NCBI GenBank assembly: GCA_942491535.1
Contig: CALOBV010000026.1
Span: 124,001-188,000, forward strand
Length of the DNA stretch: 64,000 nucleotides
Source: JAUVKT01 sp942491535
Lineage (GTDB): Bacteria > Bacteroidota > Bacteroidia > Bacteroidales > VadinHA17
Reading direction: 5' to 3'
A program made the position numbers and the translations under genes. Positions 10,137 to 18,926 of this stretch are shown piece after piece. Position 1 is the stretch's first letter, and every line of letters starts with the position of its first letter. The notes below the pieces were generated by a model. The model made no database searches, had not been told where the DNA came from, and saw only the letters and a list, made by a program, of their open reading frames with translations.

Positions 10137-10144
10137 CAAAAATA
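10137..10144 (-). promoter_or_regulatory. Bacteroidetes-type -7 box (TATTTTTG) upstream of the M14 pair
   Basis: Read on the minus strand the bases are TATTTTTG, a match to TAnnTTTG, about 34 nt before the ATG at 10103. No clear -33 TTTG was seen at the expected spacing. The position supports the 10103 start over the upstream one at 10178, which would precede the promoter. Confidence 0.4.
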
Positions 10145-10258
10145 CTAACTCTGTAAGACTAAAAGAAATTATAAGCATTTATCAATAGTTATATAGTATT
10201 GAAACAAATTCTACTTTACTTACGTTATCAATAACAGGGGAAATTAAAACTTAATTTT

Positions 10259-10870
10259 ATGAAGAAGACTTATTATCTCATTATGTGTACGTTAGCCATG
10301 TTAATTCTCGCACAGGGGCAAGGCTTTGCTCAAACAAATATGCCGGAGATTATGACCAAGGGTACAATAAACGAGCAGATGAATTATGTGAACGATAGAA
10401 CGAGGATTTATGAAAACTACAGGGCTATAAGAGAGGACATCTTTCAACAGATGAAGAATAACGCGATAGATTCACTTAACAAAGCGAAAGAGACTATCAC
10501 TAACATTAATAAATCTAATGCTGAGCTGGAAGAAAATATTGTAGACCTGAGAAAGCAAATCACTAAATTGGGAAATGAAAGGGACGATGCAATAAAAAAC
10601 CGGGATTCGCTCGAGTTTTTTGGAATCAGCATGACAAAGCCAGCATATAACAAGCTACTATGGACAATAATATTTATACTGCTGTCATTAACAGTCTTTG
10701 TGTTTCTCCTTTTCAAGCGAAGCAATAGCGTTACGCGGAGTTCTCGTATCGACCTTGAAGATATCAAGAAAGAATTTGAAGAATTCAGGAAGGTAGCTCA
10801 CGAGAACAAGGAAAAATTAATTGTAAGTCACTTTAACGAAATCAAGAAACTGAAGGAAATGGGCAGGTGA
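10259..10870 (+). CDS. uncharacterised coiled-coil protein with one membrane segment
   Basis: 203 residues. A signal peptide (about 1-25, ending GFAQ) is followed by a heptad-like coiled coil (about 55-115: DSLNKAKETI, NAELEENIVDLRKQITKLG), a conserved-looking RDSLEFFGISMTKPAYNKLLW, one transmembrane helix (about 138-158, IIFILLSLTVFVFLLF) and a charged cytoplasmic tail with another short helix (DIKKEFEEFRKVA). It therefore probably spans the inner membrane with the coiled coil in the periplasm. I recognise no named family. A decayed paralogue at 20239-20628 also lies just before a SusC gene, so the two may be functionally linked to the adjacent SusCD pair. It is divergent from the M14 operon, with about 155 nt between the two starts. 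Confidence 0.8.
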   Translation: MKKTYYLIMCTLAMLILAQGQGFAQTNMPEIMTKGTINEQMNYVNDRTRIYENYRAIREDIFQQMKNNAIDSLNKAKETITNINKSNAELEENIVDLRKQITKLGNERDDAIKNRDSLEFFGISMTKPAYNKLLWTIIFILLSLTVFVFLLFKRSNSVTRSSRIDLEDIKKEFEEFRKVAHENKEKLIVSHFNEIKKLKEMGR

Positions 10871-11237
10871 TTATGCTGCGTCGCAGATTAACAGGAATCA
10901 AATCACCCTTCAAATAAATATTCCACTTCGGCATAAGAAGACGCATATTATTTAATATGTTAAATGTTATGTGCAATAATATTTCATAGCATAATGACTT
11001 ATTTTGCGCATAACAGATCATAAATATTCATTCAATAAAACATAATATTTTATTATAATAATTGTCTATAAACGTGACTTTTATATAATTTTTCTACTAA
11101 ACCCCATATATATTAAAGTATTATTCATATGTGACTTTTTACATATATAATTAGCCTGTTAAAAAAAAATACCTTATTTTGCCATGGCTTATGAAAATAA
11201 ATTAATGTTTAACCCTACAAATCCAAACCTTAATTCT
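10871..11237 (+). promoter_or_regulatory. AT-rich leader region of the second SusCD operon with an inverted and a direct repeat
   Basis: No gene is visible. An inverted repeat TGTTATGTGCAA (10965-10976) / TTGCGCATAACA (11004-11015) has one mismatch and a 27-nt spacer. Two direct copies of GTGACTTTT followed by an ATATAAT-like run begin at 11074 and 11131. CTTATTTTGC occurs at about 10998 and again at about 11173, resembling the TAnnTTTG box with one base missing. The repeats could be operators for a SusCD regulator, but no regulator gene is adjacent. Confidence 0.35.
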
Positions 11238-14200
11238 ATGAAAAAAATCATGATGATGCTTGCACTTCTATGTGTAAGCGCCTTTGTATTTTCTCAGGGC
11301 ACCACGGTAACCGGTACGGTAACCAGTGCAGAGGATAATACAACAATTCCTGGTGTTTCGGTCGTAGTTAAAGGAACGTCTGTAGGTGTTGCTACCGATA
11401 TTAATGGTAAATACACTATAAACGTACCTGCAGGATCGAACACCTTAGTCTTCTCCTTCCTGGGAATGGCACCAACTGAAGCAAGAATAGATGGTCAGAC
11501 TACCATTGATGTTGCTTTAAATCCTGATGTTATGGGCCTGGAAGAAGTAATTGTAACTGCCTTTGGTACTTCCAAGAAGGGAGCCTTTACAGGATCGGCA
11601 GCACAGGTTAATTCTACTAAGATTGAGAATAGACCAATCTCCAACGTTACAGCCGCTATCGAAGGAGCCAGTGCTGGTATCCAGGTTACTGCAGCAAGCG
11701 GACAGCCGGGTAGTTCTCAAGAAATTCGTGTACGTGGTTTTGGTTCCTATGGAGCATCCAACTCTCCTCTGTATGTGGTAGACGGAGCTCCCTATTCTGG
11801 TTCGATCAGTGCGATTAACCCTAACGATATCGAAAGTGTTACTGTACTTAAAGATGCATCTTCAACTGCACTTTACGGAAACAAGGCCGCCAATGGTGTA
11901 ATACTTATTACTACAAAACGTGGTAAGCCGGGCGAAGGCCAGTTTAATGTAAATGCATCATATGGTGTAATCAGCAGGGCTCAGCCAGAGTATGAAATGA
12001 TTGACGCATTTGATTATTATCCTGTTATGTGGGAAGCATATCGTAATGGTATTGCACGACCAGGTAACGATCCTAGTGGGACTCCATATTTTACTCCTGC
12101 CGAGATTTCAGCCGCAAATGCAACTGCCTCAGCCGATATATTTGGTGAGCTTGGAGAATATAACCCATTCAATGTTCCCGACGATCAGATTGTTGGTCTT
12201 GACGGGAAAATTAATTCAAATGCCAGGTATAAGGGCGACTACGAGGAAGCTGTCAACTGGTTAGACGCAGTAACACAGGCTGGTGTACGCCAGAATGTGG
12301 ATATGAGCTACCAGGGTGGAACAGAGAAGGCCGACTACTATGTTTCTCTGGGTTACCTATATGAAGAAGGTTTTATTATTGAATCAGACCTAAGAAGATT
12401 CTCGGGTCGTGCCAATATGAATTTCCAGGCAACTGACTGGTTAAAAACAGGTTTCAATGTTAACGTATCTAACAGGGAATTAAACTATGCACAAACAGGT
12501 AGTAGTACTACATTTGTTAACCCGATACGTTTTACACGTGGTATTGGATCAATCTACCCGGTATGGAAGCTAGACCCGGTAACCGGAGAATATGATCTTG
12601 ACGGTGATGGAAACAGGCAGTATGATATTCCTGATTCCCGTGCCGGTGGAGCAAGCCCCGGACGACATGTAATTGCTGAAATTAAATGGGACCAGGACAC
12701 TGACCTGACATCTACCATCGGAGCAAAAACTTATATGGAGATTTCCTTCCTTAAGGATTTCAAATTTACAGTTAATGCTGGTCTTAATCAGCGCTTCCTT
12801 ACAAATACTTTCTACAATAACCCGATAGTAGGAGACGGTGCACCGGGAGGAAGAACTTATAAGACACTTAACAGGACAAACTCGGTTAACTTTAACCAGC
12901 TTCTTACGTATAATAAGTCCTTCGATCTTCATAATTTCGATGCTATCTTAGGTCATGAGTCTTATATGTATAAGTACAACTACCTGAGTGGTGCAAGAAC
13001 ACAGCAAATTGCTGATGATAATACCGAACTTATCAACTTTGTAACCATTACAAGGAGTAATTCATACGAAGACAACTATAATACTGAAGGATATTTTGCA
13101 AGACTTAACTACGATTATGACAGTAAGTATTATCTTACAGCATCCTACAGGAGAGACGGATCTTCAAGATTCTACAAGGATAATCGCTGGGGAGACTTCT
13201 GGTCGGTTGGTCTTGCATGGAGAATGGATCAGGAACCCTTTATCCAGAATATCGGGGCAATTGATCTGATCAAATTAAGAGCATCTTACGGTGAACTTGG
13301 AAACGATGCTGGTATTGGTTACTATGCCAGCCAGGGTCTATATTCTCTTGGTTACAATAACCAGGCCGAACCTGGAGTACTTCAGGATAAGCTTCCGGCA
13401 GAAGCACTCGTATGGGAATCAAATAACAGTATCGACGTTGCCGTTGAATTTGGTTTATTCAACAGGGTATCAGGTACCTTGGAATTCTACCACAGAATTT
13501 CTGATAATCTTCTATTTGGTGTTCCTCTGCCTCTTTCAAGTGGTGTATCTGAAAAAGACGAAAATATCGGTGCCCTCTTTAACCAGGGTATTGAGTTTTC
13601 TGTAGAATTCGACGCTATTAAGAATCAGGACTTCCGGTGGACAATTGGGCTGAATGTAACAACTCTGAAGAATGAATTTACAAGACTTCCTCCCGGACAG
13701 GACGAAATAATTTCCGGTTCCAAGAAAATCATGGTGGGAAGTTCAATTTATGATTTCTGGCTGAGAGAATTTTACGGTGTTGACCCTGAAGACGGAGCAG
13801 TATTATACCGTGCTGATGATGGAACAACAGGTGATATCAGGATAATGGGTAATGATACCCTGACAACCGATCAAGACAATGCCAGGTACGGTTACTTCGA
13901 CAGTGCAATACCTGATCTCTTCGGTTCATTCAATACCAGTCTTAACTATAAGGGAATTGAGCTTACGGCGCTATTTACTTACCAGATTGGTGGTAAGGTA
14001 CTTGACTATAACTACCAGTCTGCAATGAGTTCCGGTAATTATGGAACAGGTTACAGCATTGATATACTTGACCGCTGGCAGGAGCCGGGAGATAAGACTG
14101 ATGTTCCAAGAATGGATGACTCAGAAACAAGTGCTTTCGGAGCAACATCAACTCGTTGGTTAACTGATGCTTCATACCTGAATCTGAGGAATGTTATTAT

Positions 14201-14393
14201 CTCATATCAACTTCCTAATAACCTTGTAAGCAGGATTGGAATTACAAGAGCACGTGTATACTTAAGTGGAGAAAATCTCTGGTTCGTAAATGCCCGTAAG
14301 GGAATGAATATTCAGCAGAATTTCGCCGGAACAACCTCTAATGTATTTACTCCTAACAGGGTAATATCTATGGGTTTAAATGTTAACTTTTAA
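11238..14393 (+). CDS. SusC/RagA family TonB-linked outer membrane receptor
   Basis: The frame is open from 11184, but the signal peptide starts at the ATG at 11238 (MKKIMMMLALL to FSQG), giving 1051 residues. A carboxypeptidase-regulatory-like domain (about 22-100: VTGTVTSAEDNTTIPGVSVV), a TonB-box-like LEEVIVTAFG, a plug (EIRVRGFGS, PLYVVDGAP, ALYGNKAANGVILITTK) and a long barrel ending ISMGLNVNF follow. The gene is intact along its whole length. Its SusD partner starts 11 nt downstream. It is only moderately similar to the SusC at 402 and to the decayed one at 20805, so the three pairs probably recognise different ligands. Confidence 0.95.
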   Translation: MKKIMMMLALLCVSAFVFSQGTTVTGTVTSAEDNTTIPGVSVVVKGTSVGVATDINGKYTINVPAGSNTLVFSFLGMAPTEARIDGQTTIDVALNPDVMGLEEVIVTAFGTSKKGAFTGSAAQVNSTKIENRPISNVTAAIEGASAGIQVTAASGQPGSSQEIRVRGFGSYGASNSPLYVVDGAPYSGSISAINPNDIESVTVLKDASSTALYGNKAANGVILITTKRGKPGEGQFNVNASYGVISRAQPEYEMIDAFDYYPVMWEAYRNGIARPGNDPSGTPYFTPAEISAANATASADIFGELGEYNPFNVPDDQIVGLDGKINSNARYKGDYEEAVNWLDAVTQAGVRQNVDMSYQGGTEKADYYVSLGYLYEEGFIIESDLRRFSGRANMNFQATDWLKTGFNVNVSNRELNYAQTGSSTTFVNPIRFTRGIGSIYPVWKLDPVTGEYDLDGDGNRQYDIPDSRAGGASPGRHVIAEIKWDQDTDLTSTIGAKTYMEISFLKDFKFTVNAGLNQRFLTNTFYNNPIVGDGAPGGRTYKTLNRTNSVNFNQLLTYNKSFDLHNFDAILGHESYMYKYNYLSGARTQQIADDNTELINFVTITRSNSYEDNYNTEGYFARLNYDYDSKYYLTASYRRDGSSRFYKDNRWGDFWSVGLAWRMDQEPFIQNIGAIDLIKLRASYGELGNDAGIGYYASQGLYSLGYNNQAEPGVLQDKLPAEALVWESNNSIDVAVEFGLFNRVSGTLEFYHRISDNLLFGVPLPLSSGVSEKDENIGALFNQGIEFSVEFDAIKNQDFRWTIGLNVTTLKNEFTRLPPGQDEIISGSKKIMVGSSIYDFWLREFYGVDPEDGAVLYRADDGTTGDIRIMGNDTLTTDQDNARYGYFDSAIPDLFGSFNTSLNYKGIELTALFTYQIGGKVLDYNYQSAMSSGNYGTGYSIDILDRWQEPGDKTDVPRMDDSETSAFGATSTRWLTDASYLNLRNVIISYQLPNNLVSRIGITRARVYLSGENLWFVNARKGMNIQQNFAGTTSNVFTPNRVISMGLNVNF

Positions 14394-14404
14394 ATCTTAC
14401 AACT

Positions 14405-15898
14405 ATGAAAAATATTATATATAGTTTTGTTTTTGTACTTGTAGGCTCCTTTATCTTCTCCTCATGCGAGAAAGATTTCCTGGAGATATTACCTACAGAT
14501 GCCGTATCTGATGGAGGTATAGCCGCATCAACCGGTACTGCCTGGGCTTCCCTTAACGGAATACACAGGGCACTATACGTACGTTACGGAAGCCAGGGTC
14601 GCGTTGGTCTCGGCTCATGGCTCTATCACCAGGCTGAACAGGGTGATGATATGGTGTTTAATTATGCAACATGGACTACCCACCTGAGGTGGTTGGATCG
14701 TAGTGAAACTTCATCATATAACCAATCTGCCTGGGAAATGTTCTATGCGTGGATAGCAAATGCCAATGTACTTATCAATGGTGTTGGTGAAAATACATCC
14801 GGCGACCAGGCTGACAAGGATGCTATAGTTGGACAGGCTCTTCTCTACAGGGCATTTTTACATTATAACCTTGTTCAGCAGTGGGCAGACAGGTATAGAG
14901 AGGGAGAGAACAATACCCAGCTTGGAGTACCTTATATGTTTACCGCTACAACCGAGCCCCAGGCCAGGAGTACTGTAGAAGAGGTATATGGCTATATTAA
15001 TGATGATATAGACCAAGCTATTATTCTTCTTGATGGTTATTCCCGTAAGAACAAGTCACATCTGAATATTGATGTTGCACGTGGTCTTAAAGCCAGGGTC
15101 GCTCTTACAATGGGTGAATATGGAACTGCAATTACTTATGCCCAGGCTGCAAGAGCTGATTATGAACTTATGGAGTTCGATGAATATGCACAGGGATTCA
15201 GGATGAATTCTGAATCAAGTGGTGAATATATGTGGGCAAGCCAGATCCAGGAAGACCAGACAGATAAATGGGGAAATTACGGTGCCTATTTATCACGTAA
15301 CTTCAGTTCTACAAGTATCCGGGCTAATCCCAGGTCTATAAACTCATTGCTTTATGACCAGATAACAGCAACTGATGTAAGAAAGACACTCTGGGATCCT
15401 ACAGGTCTGCATCTTGATCTCCAGGCATCGGGCGTTGAGATAGTTTCATCAGCTAACAGATTTCCATACACAAATCAGAAATTTATTGCGGTCAGTACAG
15501 CAGACAGTCGTGTGGATGTTCCTAATATGAGGGTATCAGAAATGTACCTTATTGAAGCTGAAGCACAGGCTCGTTTAGGAACTAACGATGCAGCTGCTGC
15601 AGCAGTACTCTATGAGATGGCTGTTGTTCGTGATCCTGCATACACTCTGTCAGCCAATATAGGTCCGGCTCTTATCGATGAGATAATGATCCAGAGACGT
15701 GTTGAACTATGGGGTGAGGGACAGCGTTTCTTCGACCTGAAGAGACTCAACCTTCCTCTTGACCGAACAGGCAGTAATCACAGTTCATCCATTAACGGAA
15801 GTTTGATGAGTTATCCTGCAGGTGGTACAGAATGGACAAGGCTTATTCCTCTTGATGAGTTGAACGCTAATCCATTAATGGTACAGAACGATCTTTAG
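14405..15898 (+). CDS. SusD/RagB family nutrient-binding lipoprotein
   Basis: 497 residues, intact. The lipoprotein signal ends in lipobox FSSC (Cys about residue 21) followed by EKDFLEILPTD. SusD landmarks are present: ALLYRAFLHYNLVQQWADRY, a TPR-like MGEYGTAITYAQAARADY, MRVSEMYLIEAEAQARLG, RRVELWGEGQRFFDLKRL, and the closing WTRLIPLDELNANPLMVQND. It works with the SusC encoded immediately upstream. A strong terminator follows 26 nt after the stop, so the operon is probably just these two genes, perhaps with the membrane protein at 10259. Confidence 0.95.
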   Translation: MKNIIYSFVFVLVGSFIFSSCEKDFLEILPTDAVSDGGIAASTGTAWASLNGIHRALYVRYGSQGRVGLGSWLYHQAEQGDDMVFNYATWTTHLRWLDRSETSSYNQSAWEMFYAWIANANVLINGVGENTSGDQADKDAIVGQALLYRAFLHYNLVQQWADRYREGENNTQLGVPYMFTATTEPQARSTVEEVYGYINDDIDQAIILLDGYSRKNKSHLNIDVARGLKARVALTMGEYGTAITYAQAARADYELMEFDEYAQGFRMNSESSGEYMWASQIQEDQTDKWGNYGAYLSRNFSSTSIRANPRSINSLLYDQITATDVRKTLWDPTGLHLDLQASGVEIVSSANRFPYTNQKFIAVSTADSRVDVPNMRVSEMYLIEAEAQARLGTNDAAAAAVLYEMAVVRDPAYTLSANIGPALIDEIMIQRRVELWGEGQRFFDLKRLNLPLDRTGSNHSSSINGSLMSYPAGGTEWTRLIPLDELNANPLMVQNDL

Positions 15899-15923
15899 AA
15901 AGATCTGATAGATATTTACTTAG

Positions 15924-15957
15924 AGAGGTTGACTTTGAAAGTCAACCTCTTTTTTTT
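15924..15957 (+). terminator. rho-independent terminator after the second SusCD pair
   Basis: A perfect 12-bp stem, AGAGGTTGACTT (15924-15935) with AAGTCAACCTCT (15939-15950), a 3-nt loop and eight T residues. It acts in the plus direction only; there is no T run on the other strand. Confidence 0.9.
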
Positions 15958-15990
15958 GCTCGAATATTGTCAGATTTGTAAGTGTACAGG

Positions 15991-16404
15991 TTATGACTTG
16001 CCATTACCTGCCAGTCGGTCGGGAATCCAGCTCAGCGTGTCTATAGAATCCTGGGCAGGAGAAATAAGTTCTTCCTCTATTTTTTTAATAAGTTTGCGCT
16101 TTAATTTTCTTTCTATCACCCGTATATATTCCTTCTTCTCATGCTGCCGGATTGGCTTGTAGTTGCCCGACTTAAGTTTCCTGAGGCCACTCTCTGGTCC
16201 GCTTAGCTTCTTCTTCCCCTCCAGATCGACTTCTATTACCAGTCCGTCAAGAACGCAAAGTTCCTTAAAGTCAGATTCCAATCCTATAAGAATTCTGCTA
16301 TCAGTTCTGTAAAGAGGCTTAAGGTTCATACTATATAGACGCAGAAGTAAGTAAATTGTTTCGTTAGCATTACCCAAATTATAAACAAATAATTTATTAT
16401 TCAA
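15991..16404 (-). CDS. small uncharacterised charged protein
   Basis: 137 codons from 16404, or 112 if the internal ATG at 16329 (MNLKPLYRTDS) is used. There is no signal peptide or membrane segment. The C-terminal half is strongly basic and helical (EKKEYIRVIERKLKRKLIKK) and ends IEEELISPAQDSIDTLSWIP. I do not recognise a family. It lies alone between the SusD terminator and the divergent permease gene. The open frame is long enough and its composition protein-like enough to be probably real, but no independent support is visible. Confidence 0.5.
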   Translation of the reverse strand: MNNKLFVYNLGNANETIYLLLRLYSMNLKPLYRTDSRILIGLESDFKELCVLDGLVIEVDLEGKKKLSGPESGLRKLKSGNYKPIRQHEKKEYIRVIERKLKRKLIKKIEEELISPAQDSIDTLSWIPDRLAGNGKS

Positions 16405-16467
16405 TATTAATTACAACCTTTTTAAAATAAGTGCATCATTAAGCAAACGACAATAAATAATAGTAAT

Positions 16468-18867
16468 ATGCTTAGAAGCTATTTTTTAACTGCTATCAGA
16501 AATATTTTACGTAACAGAAGAATAAGTTTTATAAATATTTTCGGACTCTCCTTCAGCATGTCAATTGGCATGCTTATTATAGTACTACTGGTTGATCAGT
16601 ATTCTTATGACAACTTTATTGAACGAAGGCAGGAAATATACAGGGTCCAAACAGTCAATAACATCAGCCCCTACTCTCTTGCACGTTTTGCGTCAACCAC
16701 CTTTCCTCTCGCTGATGAATTAAGAAAGAATTATACATTTATCGAAGACGCCACAGCAGTAAATAATAATTTTTCTGGCGAAGTAGAATATAAAAACAGC
16801 CTGGTAAGGATTAGCGGGCTATATGCTGAGGATAATTTTTTTGATATGTTCTCTTTCAAGCTAATAAGAGGCAACAGGGAGGAAGCACTGAAAGAACCCT
16901 ACTCAATCATTTTGAAAGAGAACACAGCAAAAAAATTCTTCGGTGAAGAAGATCCTCTTGGCAAAAGCATTACAATTAAGGATTATGGTATCTTTACAGT
17001 TACAGGTCTTATCGAATCCAATAAATTAAAATCTCATATTCAGTTTGAAAGCCTGGTTTCGTCCTCAACATTAACTTCCAGGAAACTTCGTGATAAATCT
17101 GCTACAGATTACACTTCAAACTGGGAAAATTTCTATTCCAGCTATGTCTACATTATACCTGTCGGAGGCACTGATCCTACAGTTATTAACGAGGCGCTGG
17201 AAGAAATAAGCATAAGTCGTTATAGCGATAATGATAAAATGGATATTACTTACTACCTCTACCCTTTCGATAAGATTGTGCCCGGACCTGTTATTGGCAA
17301 CGAACTGGGGGTCTCCATGCCAAAGATTTACCTTATTTTCTTTGGAGGATTGGCCCTGGTAGTAATTATCTCTGCTGCTTTCAATTATACAAGTCTGTCG
17401 ATTGCAAGGTCACTTACGAGGGCAAAAGAATTTGGGATCCGGAAAAGTATCGGAGCTAGCAGAAAAGAGCTAATATTTCAAATATTCATGGAGGCCATTA
17501 TGATTTCAATGATATCTCTGGTTATAGGGATCGGATTTCTACAATTGATACTCCCTGTTTTCAAAGGCTTTAATATGATGGCCCTGATGCAGGTAGATCC
17601 GGCACAGAATTTTTCAGTATTTCTCTGGTTCTTTTGTTTTGCTTTATTTACCGGAATTGCTGCAGGAGCATTACCTGCAATTTATATTTCGAGAATTAAT
17701 CCTGTTACTGTACTCAAGGGATCCGGCAACCTGAAGATTTTTAAAAGACTTACATTTCGCAAGATTCTTCTTGTAACCCAGTACTTCTTTTCAATAGTAT
17801 TTATCATTACAATCATACTTATCTACCGACAGATGATATTTATGGTTAATGCAGATATGGGTTTTGAACGTAATAAAATTTACAACATTGCATACAGGGA
17901 TAGTGACAGAGCACTTGTTGAAGATATATTGGGAAGAGTCCCGGAGGTAAGTTCCCTTTCATTCGGATCGCATATACCCGGGATTGGTAATATGAGAGAT
18001 TCAGAGGTTAAACTAAATGATAGTGACGAAGAGTATATTATTTCGAATCATTTTGATGTAGGCCCGGCTTATATTGAAACAATGGGTCTTAAATTAATCG
18101 CAGGAGAAGACTTTCCATCTACACTGAGTGAAGAGACAGAATCGCTGGTATTGATTTCTGAGCTGGCTGCTGAAAAATACAACTTTGAATCTCCCGTTGA
18201 TGCAATCGGGAATAGTATTATTGTGGATGATACCATAAACCTTGTTATACAGGGAGTATTTAAAAACTACAAATACTGTGCACTTTTTCTGCCAGAGAGG
18301 CCATTATTAATACGTTACAGACCAGATTATACAAGGTATGCTGTATTAAGAATTCAGACTGAAGACCTGCCTGAAACGGTTGAAAAACTGAAAAAACAGT
18401 GGAAGGAGATTGATGCTTCTCATGAAATGACCGGGCTGCTCCTTGATACAGAAATTCGTGATTTCTATGTTTATTTTGAAGATATCCTATACATGGTTGG
18501 TTACACTGCATTTCTTGCACTTATGATAGCCAGTATGGGACTTTACGGCATGGCGTCGTACAGTATTAAAACCCGAACAAAGGAGGTAGGAATCAGAAAG
18601 GTTTTTGGGGCAGAAACAGGAAGTATTGTATATATTATCTCAAAGTCTTTCATAAAACTGCTTCTTATCTCTATACTATTAGGTGCCCCTGTAGCATTTT
18701 TCCTGAATAATGCATGGATAAGCTTTATTGCCTCTCATGTTAGTTTTGGTTTAGGTACAATATTATCAGGAGTTTTAATTGTAGCTATAATTGGAATTTT
18801 AAGCATAAGTTCGCAGACGATTAAGGTTTCGTCAAGCAATCCTGCAGAAACTCTTAAATACGAATAA
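16468..18867 (+). CDS. MacB/FtsX-type ABC transporter permease
   Basis: 799 residues with the two-half layout of large Bacteroidetes MacB-like permeases. An N-terminal transmembrane helix follows the start motif FLTAIRNILRNRRISFINI, then a periplasmic MacB-type core domain (about 50-275). An FtsX block of three helices (about 285-410) contains RAKEFGIRKSIGASRKELI. A further helix (about 430-455), a second periplasmic domain (about 460-665) and a final FtsX block (about 675-795) with RTKEVGIRKVFGAETGSIV follow. Such proteins couple ATP hydrolysis by a partner ATPase to work on periplasmic or envelope substrates. No ATPase gene is adjacent, so the partner is encoded elsewhere. It is monocistronic, with a terminator right after its stop. 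Confidence 0.9.
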   Translation: MLRSYFLTAIRNILRNRRISFINIFGLSFSMSIGMLIIVLLVDQYSYDNFIERRQEIYRVQTVNNISPYSLARFASTTFPLADELRKNYTFIEDATAVNNNFSGEVEYKNSLVRISGLYAEDNFFDMFSFKLIRGNREEALKEPYSIILKENTAKKFFGEEDPLGKSITIKDYGIFTVTGLIESNKLKSHIQFESLVSSSTLTSRKLRDKSATDYTSNWENFYSSYVYIIPVGGTDPTVINEALEEISISRYSDNDKMDITYYLYPFDKIVPGPVIGNELGVSMPKIYLIFFGGLALVVIISAAFNYTSLSIARSLTRAKEFGIRKSIGASRKELIFQIFMEAIMISMISLVIGIGFLQLILPVFKGFNMMALMQVDPAQNFSVFLWFFCFALFTGIAAGALPAIYISRINPVTVLKGSGNLKIFKRLTFRKILLVTQYFFSIVFIITIILIYRQMIFMVNADMGFERNKIYNIAYRDSDRALVEDILGRVPEVSSLSFGSHIPGIGNMRDSEVKLNDSDEEYIISNHFDVGPAYIETMGLKLIAGEDFPSTLSEETESLVLISELAAEKYNFESPVDAIGNSIIVDDTINLVIQGVFKNYKYCALFLPERPLLIRYRPDYTRYAVLRIQTEDLPETVEKLKKQWKEIDASHEMTGLLLDTEIRDFYVYFEDILYMVGYTAFLALMIASMGLYGMASYSIKTRTKEVGIRKVFGAETGSIVYIISKSFIKLLLISILLGAPVAFFLNNAWISFIASHVSFGLGTILSGVLIVAIIGILSISSQTIKVSSSNPAETLKYE

Positions 18868-18900
18868 AAAAAGGGTGCACCAATTTGGAGCACCCTTTTT
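18868..18900. terminator. bidirectional terminator between permease and subtilase genes
   Basis: AAAAAGGGTGC (18868-18878) pairs with GCACCCTTTTT (18890-18900), with an A run on one side and a T run on the other, so it can end transcription in both directions between these convergent genes. Confidence 0.85.
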
Positions 18901-18926
18901 GTAAATCATATAGGCTTTTGATCTTA

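Noticed and set aside
10104..10178. N-terminal extension of the M14-like protein
   Set aside because: The 25 extra codons precede a standard signal peptide and overlap the likely promoter box at 10137-10144.
11184..11237. N-terminal extension of the second SusC
   Set aside because: The 18 extra residues are hydrophilic and precede a complete signal peptide starting at 11238.
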